A stretch of 64,000 bases of DNA from Gordionus sp. m RMFG-2023 (GCF_954871325.1 NC_088775.1:30853561-30917560), one strand, 5' to 3'; positions 35,697-48,785 are shown, counted from the stretch's first letter. Translations and numbers: made by a program. The notes: generated from the sequence alone by a model not told the origin.

Positions 35697-35835
35697 ATAT
35701 ACATTATTTCGCTGTAAATTTGCGATAAAAGTATCGCTATAGTGAATTTTCGCTTTAAAATGTTTGCGGTTCGGTTTTCAAGAAATAAATTCGTGACATT
35801 ACCTTCGCTGTAAAAATTTGAGCAATAAAAATTTC
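35697..35835 (-). repeat. Degenerate 14-bp repeat (GCGAAnnnTTTATA type), short block
   Basis: On the minus strand, successive GCGAAA, GCGATA, GCAAAT and GCGAAT starts occur 11-19 bases apart, with T-rich middles. The motif matches the longer array at 56345-56640. The MITE 35466-35688 sits at its edge. Confidence 0.5.
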
Positions 35836-37634
35836 CCAAATTGCTTTCTTGATGTCAATGCATTTTTTAAAAAGAATATATTTTGTATAAATTTTCGTTT
35901 GTCTCTTAAGTTATAAGCTCGGTTTCAGGTAGCAGAAGGAAAGGGTAGGAGGAAAATTCCTTCCAGCTTAACGAACTTTTGAACAGACAAAAATAAACTC
36001 CAGAATAATAATAACACCATATCTATAATATTTTTGATTATCGTTTTAATTTAGTTTTTCGGTAATAAAGAAAACTATAATAAAGTATATACTTTTCTTA
36101 TAATAGTAATTAATAGTTTTAAAAAATTGGTGTGTATCAAATTATATAATTTAAAACAAATAAAATCAAATCAAAATTACTTTGACGGTTTTGATAGAGT
36201 ATTTTACCACAACTTGTCATTTATTTTTTAAAACTTTTAAATCATCATATTTTGATTATTTTTTTTTTATATCCTTCTTCCTTTTTTCTTTTTTTTTTCA
36301 ATTTTATGACAATATATTCATTATTTTAATTATACATTTTTTTGCAAAATATTATTTTATAAAATTGATAAATTAGGGTAAAATAATTAAAATTAAAGGG
36401 GGGAGGGATGAAGAAAAAAGAATAATTAAAAGTGTGGTAAGTGAGGGAGGGGGTAGGGTTGAGGGTGGAATAATTTCCTATCTCATAAAAGGATGTAAAA
36501 AGGGAAAGGAAAAATGCGTGATAGGAATAATTATATTATGAAAAAAATTAGAAGGGTAGGATGATTAATTAAAATAAAAAAATAGAATTAATTAATAAGA
36601 AGGAAACAGAATAATTAGCTTTAGATGGGAGAAAAAAAGGAAGAATAAATTAAACAAAAGAAAAAAATAATAATAAAATGGTAGATAATATTCATATTCT
36701 AAAATCCGAATCCGGGTAAAAGTATTCTTTTTACAAAAACATGTTTAAAAAGTTTATGATCATTTGAAATTGTAATGGAGCATTTCAATCCATCTACTAC
36801 TCATATTTTCATTTTTTGAGAACGGAAAAAAATAATTAAAATAGCATAGTTTTAAAAATTCCAAACCTGAATAAAATGATCAAAAAATCCGGGCTGGAAT
36901 AATTTTTATTCAGGTCTAAAAATTTAACATTTGCAGGATTTTTTTAAGAAATGCAGAGAAAACAAAAGATTAGAAATGGAATTATAAAAAAAATTCTTTA
37001 GAAAAAATGGGCTTTTGGAAGAATTTTTTTTAAAACTATCTTACAAAAAATGAAAAGAAAAAATTAGGATAAGATAATTAAAAACAAAAGATTTTAAAAA
37101 AGAATGGAAAAAATAAAATATAAAAGTAAAGAAAGAATAAGAATCGTGCAAACAAAAAATAAATTAGGATTGGGATTATGGGAAATAATCATAATTCTTA
37201 TAGTTGAAAAATATTATCAGGATAAAGTTAATTAATTATACGAAAAAAACGAAATAGGATTGAGATGTGAAGTTTAAATTTTTTTCTAAAAAATGTGGAA
37301 CAATTGACACTAATAATTTCATAACTTTATAAAGTATAAAAAATTTGATTTTTTAAAAATTTTTAATATTAATTTTACTGTTCTTAGTTAATTGGGGTAA
37401 ATTATTATTTTTTATTTCGTTTGATAAGAGAATAGCAATTATTCAATAACTCATAAATCATTTATTTCTTTTTTAAACAAAAAAAAACTTTTATAAATTA
37501 TTTTTTGTTTTTACTTAAAATTAAAAATATAATTATTAAAAATATAACTTTATGCTCGTTAGATGGCAGATTTACTTTGAGAAAATAAATTCCAATAAAT
37601 ATTACCTATATTATATAAATTAATTTTAAAAATT
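35836..37634. other. Sequence upstream of the ZP gene, nothing firm
   Basis: Very A+T-rich, with G-rich purine patches near 36395-36480. No terminal repeats or domain-bearing frames. TATATAAAT occurs about 20 bases before the first ATG, too close to be a normal TATA box for that start. Confidence 0.4.
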
Positions 37635-40600
37635 ATGAAACTTATACGAAATCAGTCATCCTTCGCGTATACCATTCTTCTGTCCTGTCTGGTAAGCTAC
37701 ATCATTTCTGTTTTACTTATTTATTAATACTTTAAATTAGTTAAATCACATTTTTATTCATTTGTTCATTTTGATTTTATATGGTAGGTTACTTTGGTGG
37801 ATTCGGAGGAATGGAAAAATTTGGACAATCCGAGGAGCAATATAATCCCGTCAGTGAAATATTTTCAAATCTTTCAAACTTCCTCCCTGGACGAAGTCAA
37901 ACAAAATATAAATTTACCCTCAAATACTCAAGATAATAAAAATATTTTACCCTCAAATATGCAAGATAATAAAAATGTTGGCGATAAATATCGAGATTTT
38001 AATAACATCGATCGGATAAATAAATTGAACTTGGTCAATGATGAAAAAAGTAATGACGGCACTAACTTATCTCAAAATAAACAAATTAACAAAAAACGTA
38101 TAAATATTAATCGGCAAATAATTAATAATGTCAATAATAATTCATTAAAAAGTAAGTCAATAAATGAGGAGGATTCACAGATAAAAAAGGTTGTAGAGGC
38201 GTCTAATGTCAAACCCACCTTTATTCGTAATTTATTTACCAGCTTTTTGAATAAACAAATGAATAGTATTAAGGATAAACTCATTGATAATGTTGGAACA
38301 GATAAGCAAATAAATAACAATAATGATCTAAATAACAATATAAAGGAAGTGTTAAGACCAAGGATAAGAATCGGTGGTCCAGATGGCACGGAATTATTTC
38401 TACCACCTGTATATGAGATAAATGGCAATGACAATAATGACAGATTAGATAGCAAGAATATTGATAATTCTAATGTTAATAATAATGAAAAGGAAATTCC
38501 AATCAAATGGCGAAAGATTAGTAAACAAATAAATAATCAACAGGCAAATAAAAAAGGTAAACAAGAACAAATAAGCAAACAAGAAGAAATAACTAGGCAA
38601 GAAATAAAGAAACAAGAAGAAACGAGGAATCAAGAAGAAATAAGGAAACAAGAAGAAACGAGGAATAAAGAAGAAATAAGTAGACAAGAAGAAATTAGAG
38701 GACAAGATGAAATTAGTAGAAGACAAGAAGAAAAGGATATACGTAGACAAGAAGAAAAGGATATACGTAGACAAGAAGAAATTAATAGACTAGAAGAAAT
38801 ACTTGAACAGGAAGAGAAACGTAAACAAGAAGAAATAGGTAAACAGGAAAAAGTGAGTAAACAACAGGAAACGAAGAATCAGAATAATGGCTATGAAGAT
38901 GGCGATATATATGAGGACCCCTTCGTGGATATCAATGGAATGATTATGAATACAATACAATGTAAATGAATGCATTATAAATATAAAATTCGGTAAAATC
39001 TGTTTAATTTGACGGGGAAAATGCCATTCACTTAAAATAATCTCTAAGAAAAAATAATACTACTTATAAAGTTGCCCAAATAATGCATGTTCTTTCAAAT
39101 TAGATTAATTTTATCCAAATTCGAAATTTATTTGGGTATTATTGAAATTATTTTTGTATTCCTTTAGTTTTAAATAGGTGCATATAAATTCTTTTCTATT
39201 TACGCAATTTACAATCAAAGAATATGGGCAATTTATCATCTAAATATTTATTCATTAGCAATTAGTCAAAAGCATATATATTTCCATGATTCCAAATAAG
39301 CGAAAAATTTTGGTACTTTCAAAGAATCAGCATTTGGATCATTTTTATTGTGATATCTTTTATAGTAGTTTTAAGGACATCTTGTGAAAATATTTACTCT
39401 CATATAAGAATGTTTTACTTCGATCTCTTGATTTTGAAGAATCAAATAGCTTCTTTGTTAAATAAAATAACGCCCTCCCCTTTTCCATGAACTCCTATTC
39501 GTTTCGGGCTAAAGCGTTTCAACTCCTATTCGTTTCGGGCTAAAGCGTTTCGTTTCTATTTTGGGAACGTCAATGTTCCTGCAAAATATCTGAAGCCCCC
39601 TATTTTATTAAAGATCACATTTTGTTCACTAATTTAATATAATCAAATCTTTATTTGAATTAAATTATTTAGCATTTACTAATTACATTAATCTTTCCTT
39701 ATTTTTATAATTTTTCTGAGCAGCGTAATGTATCGCCTGCAAAAAAAATTTTAAGTTTTTTTTAATTGTTCGATCTATATAATTTTGTTCCGCAAGAAAT
39801 CTCCCTAGTATGAATAAATACTTGAGGAACGTCAGATAAATTTAATTTATCCGCTTCCACTACCTCTGTTTGTATAGAAATGGCTTTATAAAATTAATTA
39901 TCATGAAGCCTAAGTCTCTTACTCTATCAGTGAAAATATGTGGTATTGCCGTAAAATATCTTTTCAAAACTATACCTGTCCATTGAGTTGGGCTAGGCCA
40001 CTTTAAGGAAACACCTGTCTTTAAATAGTTGGTTTTATTGTGTAAATTAATGTTAAATCTTTATTTTATAATAGTAAGCTTTTGCTACTAAAGTTAAAAT
40101 TGCAAATATTTTATTTGCTGGATCCTTTAGAAGCAAATTAACTCTATAAGATGCAGATTCAATGCATTTAATAGCTCGAATTTATTTCTCACTAGTACCT
40201 AGGCCTTTACTTTCTTCATTACTTGCATTATCCGTTATTATGTTGTTAATTTTTGTGTTTCCTATTTCTTCTCAAAAGACATATCTGGTTTTAAAGATTA
40301 TAATATTTTCTTCCAATATACGTTGCATTATTGAAATGGACAATTTAACATATGGCTGTTGCAAATTCAAAATCTATTTTATTGCTCTTCTCATGATATA
40401 ATCAATATATTTCATTAAATTATTTTTTCGGAATTTATATGATTATTTAGTTTAGAGGATGTTGACCTACCATATCCGATATCTCTTTAATCTTTAATCC
40501 TACTCCTACTCTTTATTTCAGTTATTAAATGTTTTAATTTTAAATATATTTCCAATTAAAAAATTTGCTTACGATGAAAACTTGCTGAGCTATTATTATG

Positions 40601-43600
40601 TTATCGAAAATGAACGTACAAAAAGAAAACCAATGACATATATAATACCTAGACTGACGATTCATTCATTAAAAGTGTACATCAATGCAAATCAGCTGGA
40701 GACTCCATCTTGGTTACACTAATCATTATTAAAATTTTAAACGAGAGCCTAATTTATTTCTATATCTGTTGCAAACTTTATTAAATAATTACCGGATCAT
40801 CGATATAATAAGGAAGCAAGTTATCAATTTAATAGTAGTTTTTAAGATGAAAATAATTACTATATGTGTTACCAAAATGGCGGGTCCAGCTGATTTGCTT
40901 TTAACGACGCTTAAAAATGCATTTTAATGAATGAATTGTCAGTCTAGATATGTCATTGAAGAAAACACAATTATGATTTATGAACCAGGAGGAACATATA
41001 TTTTTCTAAAATTTGATAATCCTAATTGTTTATCATCACATTATAAAAATTAGGGGAACAATAGGGGAAATTTCTCTTGTGTTACACATCCCTTTGGAAC
41101 TACAGTCGTACGCTATATCTTTTTCAAAATTTTATATTCATAAATTATAATAATTATCTTTTAAATTACAAAATCTTAATTTTGTAAATTAAAAATGTTA
41201 TCAAAAGAAGATTATTTGAAACCGATAAAATTATGCCATGAGGCCCCAGATTCATATTCCGAAAGCAAGGCCCCTAATCGAAATTGATTAACAACTGTGG
41301 GACAACTTAAAGGCCTTTTGAAAGGCTAGATTTCAATTTTAGTCCAAATAATGTTCAAACCTTTGCCATCTATGAAAAGAACCCTAGGTTTGCATTATTA
41401 TTTTGGCTAAAATCGCAATTGGGCCGTTTTTAAAAATCGGGCCGTTTAACAACCCTAGATTGTTAGCTATCATATATGTATTATACAAAAATAAGGGAAG
41501 GCTAATTGTAGTACATATTTCGTTAATTGTATTTATGTATTTTATTAATTCCATATTTTGTATTTAAATAAAGAGATTTTATAAGTGAAATTGGTTATTA
41601 AATTAATATGGTAATTGTTTTTAATAAAAAGTTTATAGAATTTTATTTTCTTACATAACTTAGTTAAAAAAAGTAATAAAATAAAAAAGATTAAATTATG
41701 TTTAAAAGCTTCTAATTTTTATTTGTTATAAATTTTAAAATAATATATAAGAACTAAAGTAATGAACAAAAAAACAAAACAATTACATTATTTTGGAAAT
41801 CTATTCAACCAAAAAAAACTATTAAAAGTTTTAAGTTTATAAATACCATAATATTAAAAAAAGGGTTTAATTATTTAACTTTATTTAAAATAAACGAATT
41901 CTACAAGAAGGTACAAAATACTTTGTTTTGTTTTTTATTATCTTATACATAAAAAAATTTGTCAAATTTTCCTTTTATTTTTAAATGTTAAAACTTAAAA
42001 GTTTATTTCTTCCTCTTCTACATTTTATCGTGTTCTTTAAATGTGTGATAAAAGTATCATATTTATCGCAGCGCATTATAATAATAAGATATAAAGGAAA
42101 CCTTTTTTCTTTGTTTTTTTTTATTAAAATTAAAACTTTCGTAAAAATAATAATTTTAAATATACAACTTATTAAAACATGTAACCAGCGTACAAATTGA
42201 TATAAATTGGCAAAAATATCTTATATATTTTTTAATATTTATAATGGTTTAGTTTAGTAACATAATATTTTTGATATATCTGTTTAAGTTACTGGTTTGG
42301 TACAGATTCGATAAATTATCCCTCATTCGATTCATCCTATACACAGTTTGGGCCATTTTGCGGGGTTTAATTTAAGAGACCTGTAAAAGTCAAAATTTTA
42401 AGCCGAGTCCGGATTCGAATATTTTATATATTTATTTTCAAGTCCTGAGATAATCTAAAAAATTTTTCTGGCCTGGATTTTTTAAATTTATTTTCATCAT
42501 TATTTGGCCTGGTTTGTGCCGGGTTCTGAGCCCGACCTGCAGGTCTCTTGAATTATATTCTAAAAAAATTCATTTTTCTTCTTCGAATTCATAAATTATT
42601 TATTGTTTTGCTTAATTTAAATTATAGAAAAAAATGATATTATAATTCAAGCATAGATTAAATTGGATATATCAGATTATGCTAGAAATTCAAACTGGGG
42701 TTTTTAAAATTTTAAATCAATATCATGTACAGTATACTAAATTTTTTTAGCAATCATAAACCATGAAAAAAGCAATTCTTCAATAAAATGATTACCTTCT
42801 TTATTATGGCGATCTTCGCCGAAGATAAAACTTCTTACTGAGATTTTTAAAACATCTCCATGACAAATAAATATAATTCCCCCCCCCCCCCCAATCCTTA
42901 CAAATAACTTATTTTTAACTTAACTACTCGATATAATGACAAATAAATATAATCCCCCCCCCCCCCATCCTTATAAATAACTTATTTTTAACTTAACTAC
43001 TCGATTTAAAACGTAAGGAACTAATATATTTTTTTAAATGATAGTATCTAGCGGAAACATGCTTCCAGAATTGAAAACTAATTTTTAATTTTTCTAATAG
43101 TTGATTGAAAATAACGAATGTATTATAGTTTTTTTTATACTGAATAATATTAATTGAGGAATAAGTTCTTGACAAAATAAAATTAGCTTAAATTGAGCAA
43201 TTTGCTAGATATTGTGTTTAATATAGCCAAATGGTCCTCCTAATTTTGAGGAATTTAGTTGTAAAAAATATACAATCCGATTTAACTCGATTAATTTAAA
43301 TTCAGATATAATGAATACCATTATCCGATCCAAGTCGAGAGAGATTTTTTACGATGAAATCCCCTAAATGAGTCGAATGTTTTGGAATGACCTTACTAAT
43401 TAATTATTAATTATAGCTAGGTGAGATGATTTATGATAGTAGTCTGGGAAGATAAAGTTTTAATTAGTTATATTCTCTACAATTTAGCCATATCAGCGCG
43501 ATGCGACCATCAAGCCGAAGCAATCAATATTGAAACAACTTTTTCCGAGCCATTTGTAGGCGAAATTTTTACAAAGGGAGATTATAAATCGCTACCTAAT

Positions 43601-46600
43601 TGCAAATGGGAAGGATTTGGATCTAAGTTAGGATTTATTATTTATTTATGATATAAATTTACCTTATATATATTATTATTTTTTGTCTTTATTTTAATTT
43701 CCTATTTAATTCCTTCAAAGACATTTTATATTTTCTATTTTCCTTTGAGATTAATTATCCTTTTTTTCTCCCTTTTATTGATTTATTTTTTAAACTATTT
43801 GTTTCATTTCTCAACCTTTCTTTTCTTTGATCTTTAACATATTTTTTTAATTTAAAAAAATGGAAGTTCCTATCAGAAATATTTTTTGAAGAAAGAGAAA
43901 CCCTATCGGTGCGAGTTTGTTTGAAAACCCCTTGATTTGATTGTTTAATAGTTTGAAAAATTTATAAGTTTGAGGGGAAATATGTACATTTGTAGATGAA
44001 ACAATTGGAAATATAGTTGGTTAGTTTGAGATATTTTTTAAATCTTTCTTGATTCGGCTGTTGATAAAGGATTTGAATCTTCATCTGAATATGGAGGTAC
44101 AATAAAGTCCCAATGAGTTGTTTGGCTGACTCAAGGATTGAAGTAAATTCATTAAGTCGCAGATGTGCTCTGATGATAGATTGGTCGTTTCTAGAACTTT
44201 TGAATATGCGCTGATTTTAGGCCATGACTTATTTTTCGATTTAATGAGGTATGGTGTTGACGTCGGCTTTAACTGTGTTAACAATTAAGTCCATGCCTTC
44301 CCTTGGAGGTGTGGCGAATATGTAGCAAGAGATATACAATACAACTTGAACAATTTTTTTTATTTGTCCCGAAAAGCCTGACCCGAAATAAAAATTATTT
44401 GTCCGCCCGGCCCGGTCCTAATTTATTTAAATATAGAAATTAGTTTTTATTTAAATATAAAAATTAGCATTTTTTTAAAATATAGTTTTACATTTTTACT
44501 GAACATAATCGAGTTTTTGATCATTCCACAAACAAATAAAATTACACTTGTTCCTCACAATTTATTTTTTAAAAGATCAATTTTATTTTAAAATTTAAGC
44601 TAGACCCCGACCAACCTTTTTTTGAAATATTGGGCCCGACCCAGCCCAGATCAAAATAACTTTAAAAACAATAAATCCGCGTTGGGGCTACTTTTGAAGA
44701 TCTCTGATATGAAGTAAACTTATTATGCAATAAAAAATTCTTCGGCACTTGTTATTTCTGGTTCGTATTAAAATAATTAATAAATTCGTGCCTCATTTAT
44801 CTTTTTACTTAAAAGATTTTTTTTCCTTCTCCTTCATCCTATCTATTTTATCTATATCTCATATTCGTCCTATGATATTAGAGTAAAATTACAGGTGAAG
44901 AGGAACATGGCATTAAATCGTAAATTATTAATTAAAAAATATTTATGATACATGTATATAGGCGAATGTCTGTTATAGTAGATTTGACCATATGTGGACT
45001 AAATTCATTACTAGAAGAAGGGCAAGAACAAGGAGAAGAGAAAAAAGTGGATACTGCCATCGCCAAAAATGGGGGCAGCCGTGAATTTGTAAATAAATAT
45101 ACATGATGATATTCCTTTTACATATTTTTGTAACATAGAAGGAAGGAAGGAAGGAAGGAAGGAAGGAAGGAGAAAGAAAGAAAGGAACGAATGAACTAAC
45201 GAAAATACATTTATAAAATTTACTTTAAATAAATGATTAAATATGTTCCTTAAAGCCAAAATTAGTTATAATAATCAAAATGGAGAAAGAATGGCCTATC
45301 ATTTCATTTCAAGATAAATCTTTCCTCATTCTTTGCAGAGATAGTGATAATAACGAGGACCTCCACACATCTCAACCACTTGATCCGAACAATATAGATT
45401 CCGAAAAATCTTACGGCATTACCGTCCCGTAAAAAAGAACATTTTTAATTTTTATAAAATTACTACTTTTAAAAAATTATTTTCTTATTTTATTTTGCTT
45501 TCCTATTCCATTCCCAGTTCCCACTTTTTATTTAAATTTTGGCATTTTTAATTCAGAATTTATACGATAATATCTTTAAAAAATTGATCACTTAAGAAAT
45601 CAGAAAGAAGTGCTAGTGATCTAAACCAACCTGGAGGATTAAAAAAATTTGTTATCCGAGTCAGCAAACCAATCTTTTAATATCGTAATAATTTAAATAT
45701 TATTCTTAATCACTTTTGATTGAGTGATAAATATATCAGTCTAACTATTTTTAGATATTTTTATAAAGTGAATAGGGCCAGCTAATGAAGTGTACTCAAA
45801 CCATAGAATGCATTCTCTCCCCCTATAGACATAATTTGACAGAAGAGAATCTTGGAAATTTTTTAAATGTTCATAATTTTATTTTTTTAAGGAACAAGTG
45901 ATAAAATTTTAAAATGTGCTTATTATTTAATACTTATGAATTTTATGACAAAATATTTTAACCTGGGTTTCTTCTAACCGAATTAATATTATTTTTATGA
46001 ACACAACTAATCCAGGAATTAACTTTTATTTGAACCTTAACCGATATTCTTTAGGGTTTTAATTTTTTTAAATTTTGCGATGATAGAAATAGTAACGTAT
46101 ATGGTCGATTCGTTAGGAAATCCGAACGGATTAATTTTAAATTTCTTTGGAGTCGGGAGGGAAAACTGCGTTTTATTATATTACTTTAATGGTGTTCCTT
46201 TTTAAAAAAATAAATAGCCTATAATACTTTGGGAAAATCAGTATCTTGGATAAGGTATTAAATTAAATTTTTAAGATGAATAATAAGACCGGACACTATT
46301 TTAAATTTTATAGTCTGGACAGGACTAAAAATTTGGTGTGCCCAAGATTTATTCAAGCATTATATATTTATAAATTAATATTTCATATCAATTTTTTTTA
46401 TATTTAGAATGCTGAACACGGAACTTATACCTGCATATTTGCTTTCCCCAGCCCATCAAGAGACACTTAAGGCCGTCCCAGAGACCATCATGAAAGTTGT
46501 CAGTGGAAAGGATTTGTTTAGAGCTGGAAGTAACTTGCTTATATTGGGAAACGTTGGGACAGTCGTTGTTACTAGTCTGGATAATTGTGAGAATTCTTTT

Positions 46601-48559
46601 TGTGAATATATACTCATTCAACTTTATTCATTATTATTATCATATATATCTGTGATTTCAATTAAAACGAATATATTTCAATTTCATACTATATTAATCA
46701 TTAAAAAATTTTTTAATTAATAAAAAGTGAATTATGATATGTCGGTAAATGAATGCGTAGCTTTCGATGGCATGAATATGAGTCACGTTAACCTCATCGA
46801 TTCCAAGGGGTAATATTACTAATATATAGGACGATCTAGCTATTTTTTTATGTATATTTATTTTTTTATGTACATTTATTTTTTTAAACCTATACACATA
46901 TTAGTGCCATATAAACTTAACTTTCTTTATAATTGAAATTTTTATGACACTTTATCTCGACCCTTGCAGATATTTACATATATAATCTGGATGTGTATAC
47001 CATGAATATTTCATATTATTCAGTTGAAAAATAGTCAAATTTTAAATTTTATAAAACAAGAGGAGTTGATCCTGGTAATATTTATCTGATTCTCAGTACG
47101 GATTTTAGATTAACTTTAAAATATGTTCATAAAACATATTAATAAAAATCAATAAACTAATAAGATTCAAATCATGATTATCGATTAGATATACTTATTT
47201 AAATTATAACCCACAAATAATTCACACTTTTATCTAACCATAGAAAAATATATAAATAATACAATAAAAAAAAATAACTTTAACTATTGTATGTATTATT
47301 ATATCATATGTTATCTTCTTATCGTTTCTCAGATGTCCATCTCACAAAAAATTCGTAGGTTATATGCGATATCTTGATCTGAAAGGACAGACCCACGCCT
47401 ACTTCAGATTTAAAATCTTCAAATTCCCTGACACAACGAACGTCTTTTTTTCTTGCAAAGTTCAACTGTGCTTAGGCACCTGTGATAAAGTATGGAATAT
47501 GAAATAAATTATTGTATAAAGGGCTGTGCTTTCTAACTTTAATTACTATTATTTTATTCAATAAAATAAAATAAAGCCAATTTGCGACGATCTGTTACTT
47601 CTAAATACAACTACTGATAAGGCTAAATCTAGGAGAAGTTTGGAAAATATAATGAATGGTAAACTGTATAATAACGATGTTTGGATTGAGGGAAAAGAGA
47701 TAAAGGACAAACGTGAACGACCTTTTTATTATGATAATATAGAAGACCTTGCAACGAATCAAAATTTCAGCGTTCCCTTGGATGCAAACAAATACATGAA
47801 AATAAATAATGAGAATAGACATAATAGTGACAACTTTTCTATCTATAAAAGGGTGGGTAATCTGATTAACGTTTACGAAATGAAGGACAAGAGAAACCAA
47901 CTGAGAGGTTATTTGTCATCGCCTTATTCTTTTTATTTTTTATTATATTTTATTTTATTTCCCTTCCTTTTTTTTTCTTTTCTTTTCTTTTCTTTTCTTT
48001 TCTTTTCTTTTCTTTTCTTTTCTTTTCTTTTCTTTTCTTTTCTTTTCTTTTCTTTTCTTTTCTTTTCTTTTCTTTTCTTTTCTTTTCTTTTCTTTTCTTT
48101 TCTTTTCTTTTCTTATCTTTTCTTTTCTTTCCTTTCTTTAATTTATTTCTCTCTCTTTTCTTTCAACTAATTAATTTACCTTTAGAACTCTTAGTCCTGA
48201 ATAATTCTGCAATCATCCAAGTGTACAATTACAAATTACAGAGAAATAAACTAAATAATTATGATAATATTACCAGGAAATATAAACAATTATACAATTT
48301 ACATGATCCAAATAATGATGCTGCAATGAATAATAAAAAAATAATGAGCTATGATGATAAAAAAATTAAAAATTTATTAATCAAAACAGAAATCAAGGAA
48401 GAATGGAATCTTTATTACCTCTTAACAATTTCGCTTTTGATCATTTTGATAGCTTTTATCACCTTTAGCTTATCCTACATCATGTTCAAAATTTACTCAT
48501 ATTATAAAAATTCAAAAATAGCCATTCACAAAAATTTACCAAATCATTTCAAAAAATAG
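37635..48559 (+). CDS. ZP-domain type I membrane protein, ten exons, 930 residues
   Basis: Predicted secreted or membrane-anchored matrix protein; ZP modules polymerise into extracellular filaments. Exons: 37635-37691, 37788-38961, 43488-43626, 44962-45088, 45256-45428, 46408-46586, 46728-46809, 47333-47489, 47577-47907, 48186-48559. All junctions are GT-AG and keep one frame. Residues 1-25 form a signal peptide (MKLIRNQSSFAYTILLSCLV). Residues 26-260 are Asn/Lys-rich, and 261-384 are a charged RQEEI-type repeat, probably coiled coil. The ZP module spans about 416-699: ZP-N cysteines 416, 449, 468, 526; ZP-C cysteines 626, 645, 685, 690, 694, 699, including FKFPDTTNVFFSC and CLGTC. KSRR at 713-716 is a furin-type site. 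A membrane helix lies at about 883-907, with a 23-residue cytoplasmic tail. The seventh-exon acceptor and ninth-exon donor are weak. Extra exons in the 4.5-kb second intron cannot be excluded, nor can two separate genes. Confidence 0.82.
39490..39551. repeat. Perfect 31-bp tandem duplication in intron 2
   Basis: The unit begins AACTCCTATTCGTTTCGGGC and ends AAAGCGTTTC. It occurs twice, at 39490-39520 and 39521-39551, without difference. Complete identity in such a mutated neighbourhood suggests a recent duplication. Confidence 0.85.
39600..40500 (-). pseudogene. Possible old hAT transposase remnant in intron 2
   Basis: The minus strand gives NIIITDNASNEESKGLGTS, resembling the TDNAxN catalytic block of hAT transposases, then CIESASYRVNLLLKD, like the AHxLNLxVKD block. 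Both are interrupted by stops, and no terminal repeats were found. It lies antisense within the ZP gene. Confidence 0.4.
40631..40958. mobile_element. TA-flanked MITE with long inverted repeats in intron 2
   Basis: Two TA dinucleotides (40650-40651, 40945-40946) flank an inverted repeat that starts GACTGAC[GA]ATTCATTC and continues inward for about 75 bp, including GCAAATCAGCTGGA near both sides. Symmetry also extends outward to CAATGACATAT / ATATGTCATTG. TA flanks suggest a Tc1/mariner-type MITE, but if the outer symmetry belongs to the element, its true ends lie at 40631/40958. Confidence 0.65.
42374..42549. mobile_element. Small hAT-type MITE in intron 2
   Basis: AAGAGACCTGTA on the left pairs with inverted AAGAGACCTGCA on the right. 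Inside are GCCGAGTCCGG and CCGGGTTCTGAGCCCG, the GC-rich pattern seen in the MITE at 52861-53122. About 176 bp, non-coding. The target duplication is unclear. Confidence 0.5.
42861..43006. repeat. 76-bp tandem duplication carrying poly-C runs, intron 2
   Basis: Two units start TGACAAATAAATATAAT at 42861 and 42937. Each holds a run of about 13-15 C and ends TTTTTAACTTAACTACTCGA. They differ by one or two bases and the C-run length, so the duplication is fairly recent. Confidence 0.8.
44327..44706. mobile_element. hAT-type MITE in intron 3, TAGNGATCTGCA family
   Basis: Worn ends (AAGAGATATACA; inverted right CAGAGATCTTCA) enclose GGCCCGG/CCCGACC-rich flanks and TTTATTTAAATATAGAAATTAG. The interior matches 30530-30625 and 60975-61035. 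It lies within the ZP gene and is non-coding. Confidence 0.5.
45138..45184. repeat. GGAA microsatellite in intron 4
   Basis: About eight GGAA/GAAG units are followed by GAAA units. It lies 50 bases after the donor of the fourth coding exon and about 70 before the next acceptor, so it occupies much of the 167-bp intron. Confidence 0.9.
47971..48140 (+). repeat. TTTTC microsatellite filling intron 9
   Basis: More than thirty TTTTC units, nearly perfect, occupy most of the 278-bp intron between 47907 and 48186. On the coding strand it is pure pyrimidine and ends about 45 bases before the TTTAG acceptor, so it may act as an oversized polypyrimidine tract. The apparent FLFFSFLFF protein read through it is an artefact. 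Confidence 0.95.
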
Positions 48560-48599
48560 CAATCATTTATTAGTTAAACACAATTGTGCAACCACGAAA

Positions 48600-48605
48600 A
48601 ATAAA
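48600..48605 (+). promoter_or_regulatory. Candidate polyadenylation signal of the ZP gene
   Basis: AATAAA lies about 40 bases after the stop codon and before the LTR fossil. In A+T-rich DNA this hexamer is frequent, so position is the main argument. Confidence 0.45.
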
Positions 48606-48785
48606 CATTGTTATAAACATTATCACTTTGTTATTAATTATATTGCAAATATTATACCCAGGGAACTATTAAGAAATGCTATAATTAAATGAGAAAATTA
48701 TTGTTTGTTACAATCTTTAATAAATAGAATCATCACATAGTATAATTCATACAACATTCATTTATACGGTTATTGATAGATAATA

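Noticed and set aside
38072-38975. Long minus-strand frames opposite the RQEEI repeat
   Set aside because: They are the complementary shadow of the ZP gene's second exon, made of Leu/Phe/Ser codons from the A-rich coding repeat.
43433-43487. ATG at 43433 as a start with its own signal peptide for the ZP protein
   Set aside because: The hydrophobic stretch is read from intron sequence. A TTTAG acceptor at 43487 joins in phase to the upstream exon, which has a better signal peptide at 37635.
44081-44284. Minus-strand frame of 67 codons in ZP intron 3
   Set aside because: It is low in compositional bias and could be a transposase scrap, but no motif is clear enough to name.
45011-45259. Minus-strand frame of 82 codons
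   Set aside because: It overlaps ZP exon 4 in antisense and the GGAA microsatellite; a shadow frame.
47640-48170. Open frame of 176 codons ending in FLFFSFLFF repeats
   Set aside because: The second half reads straight through the TTTTC microsatellite in an intron. The exon ends at 47907 and the ATG at 47640 is internal to the ZP gene.
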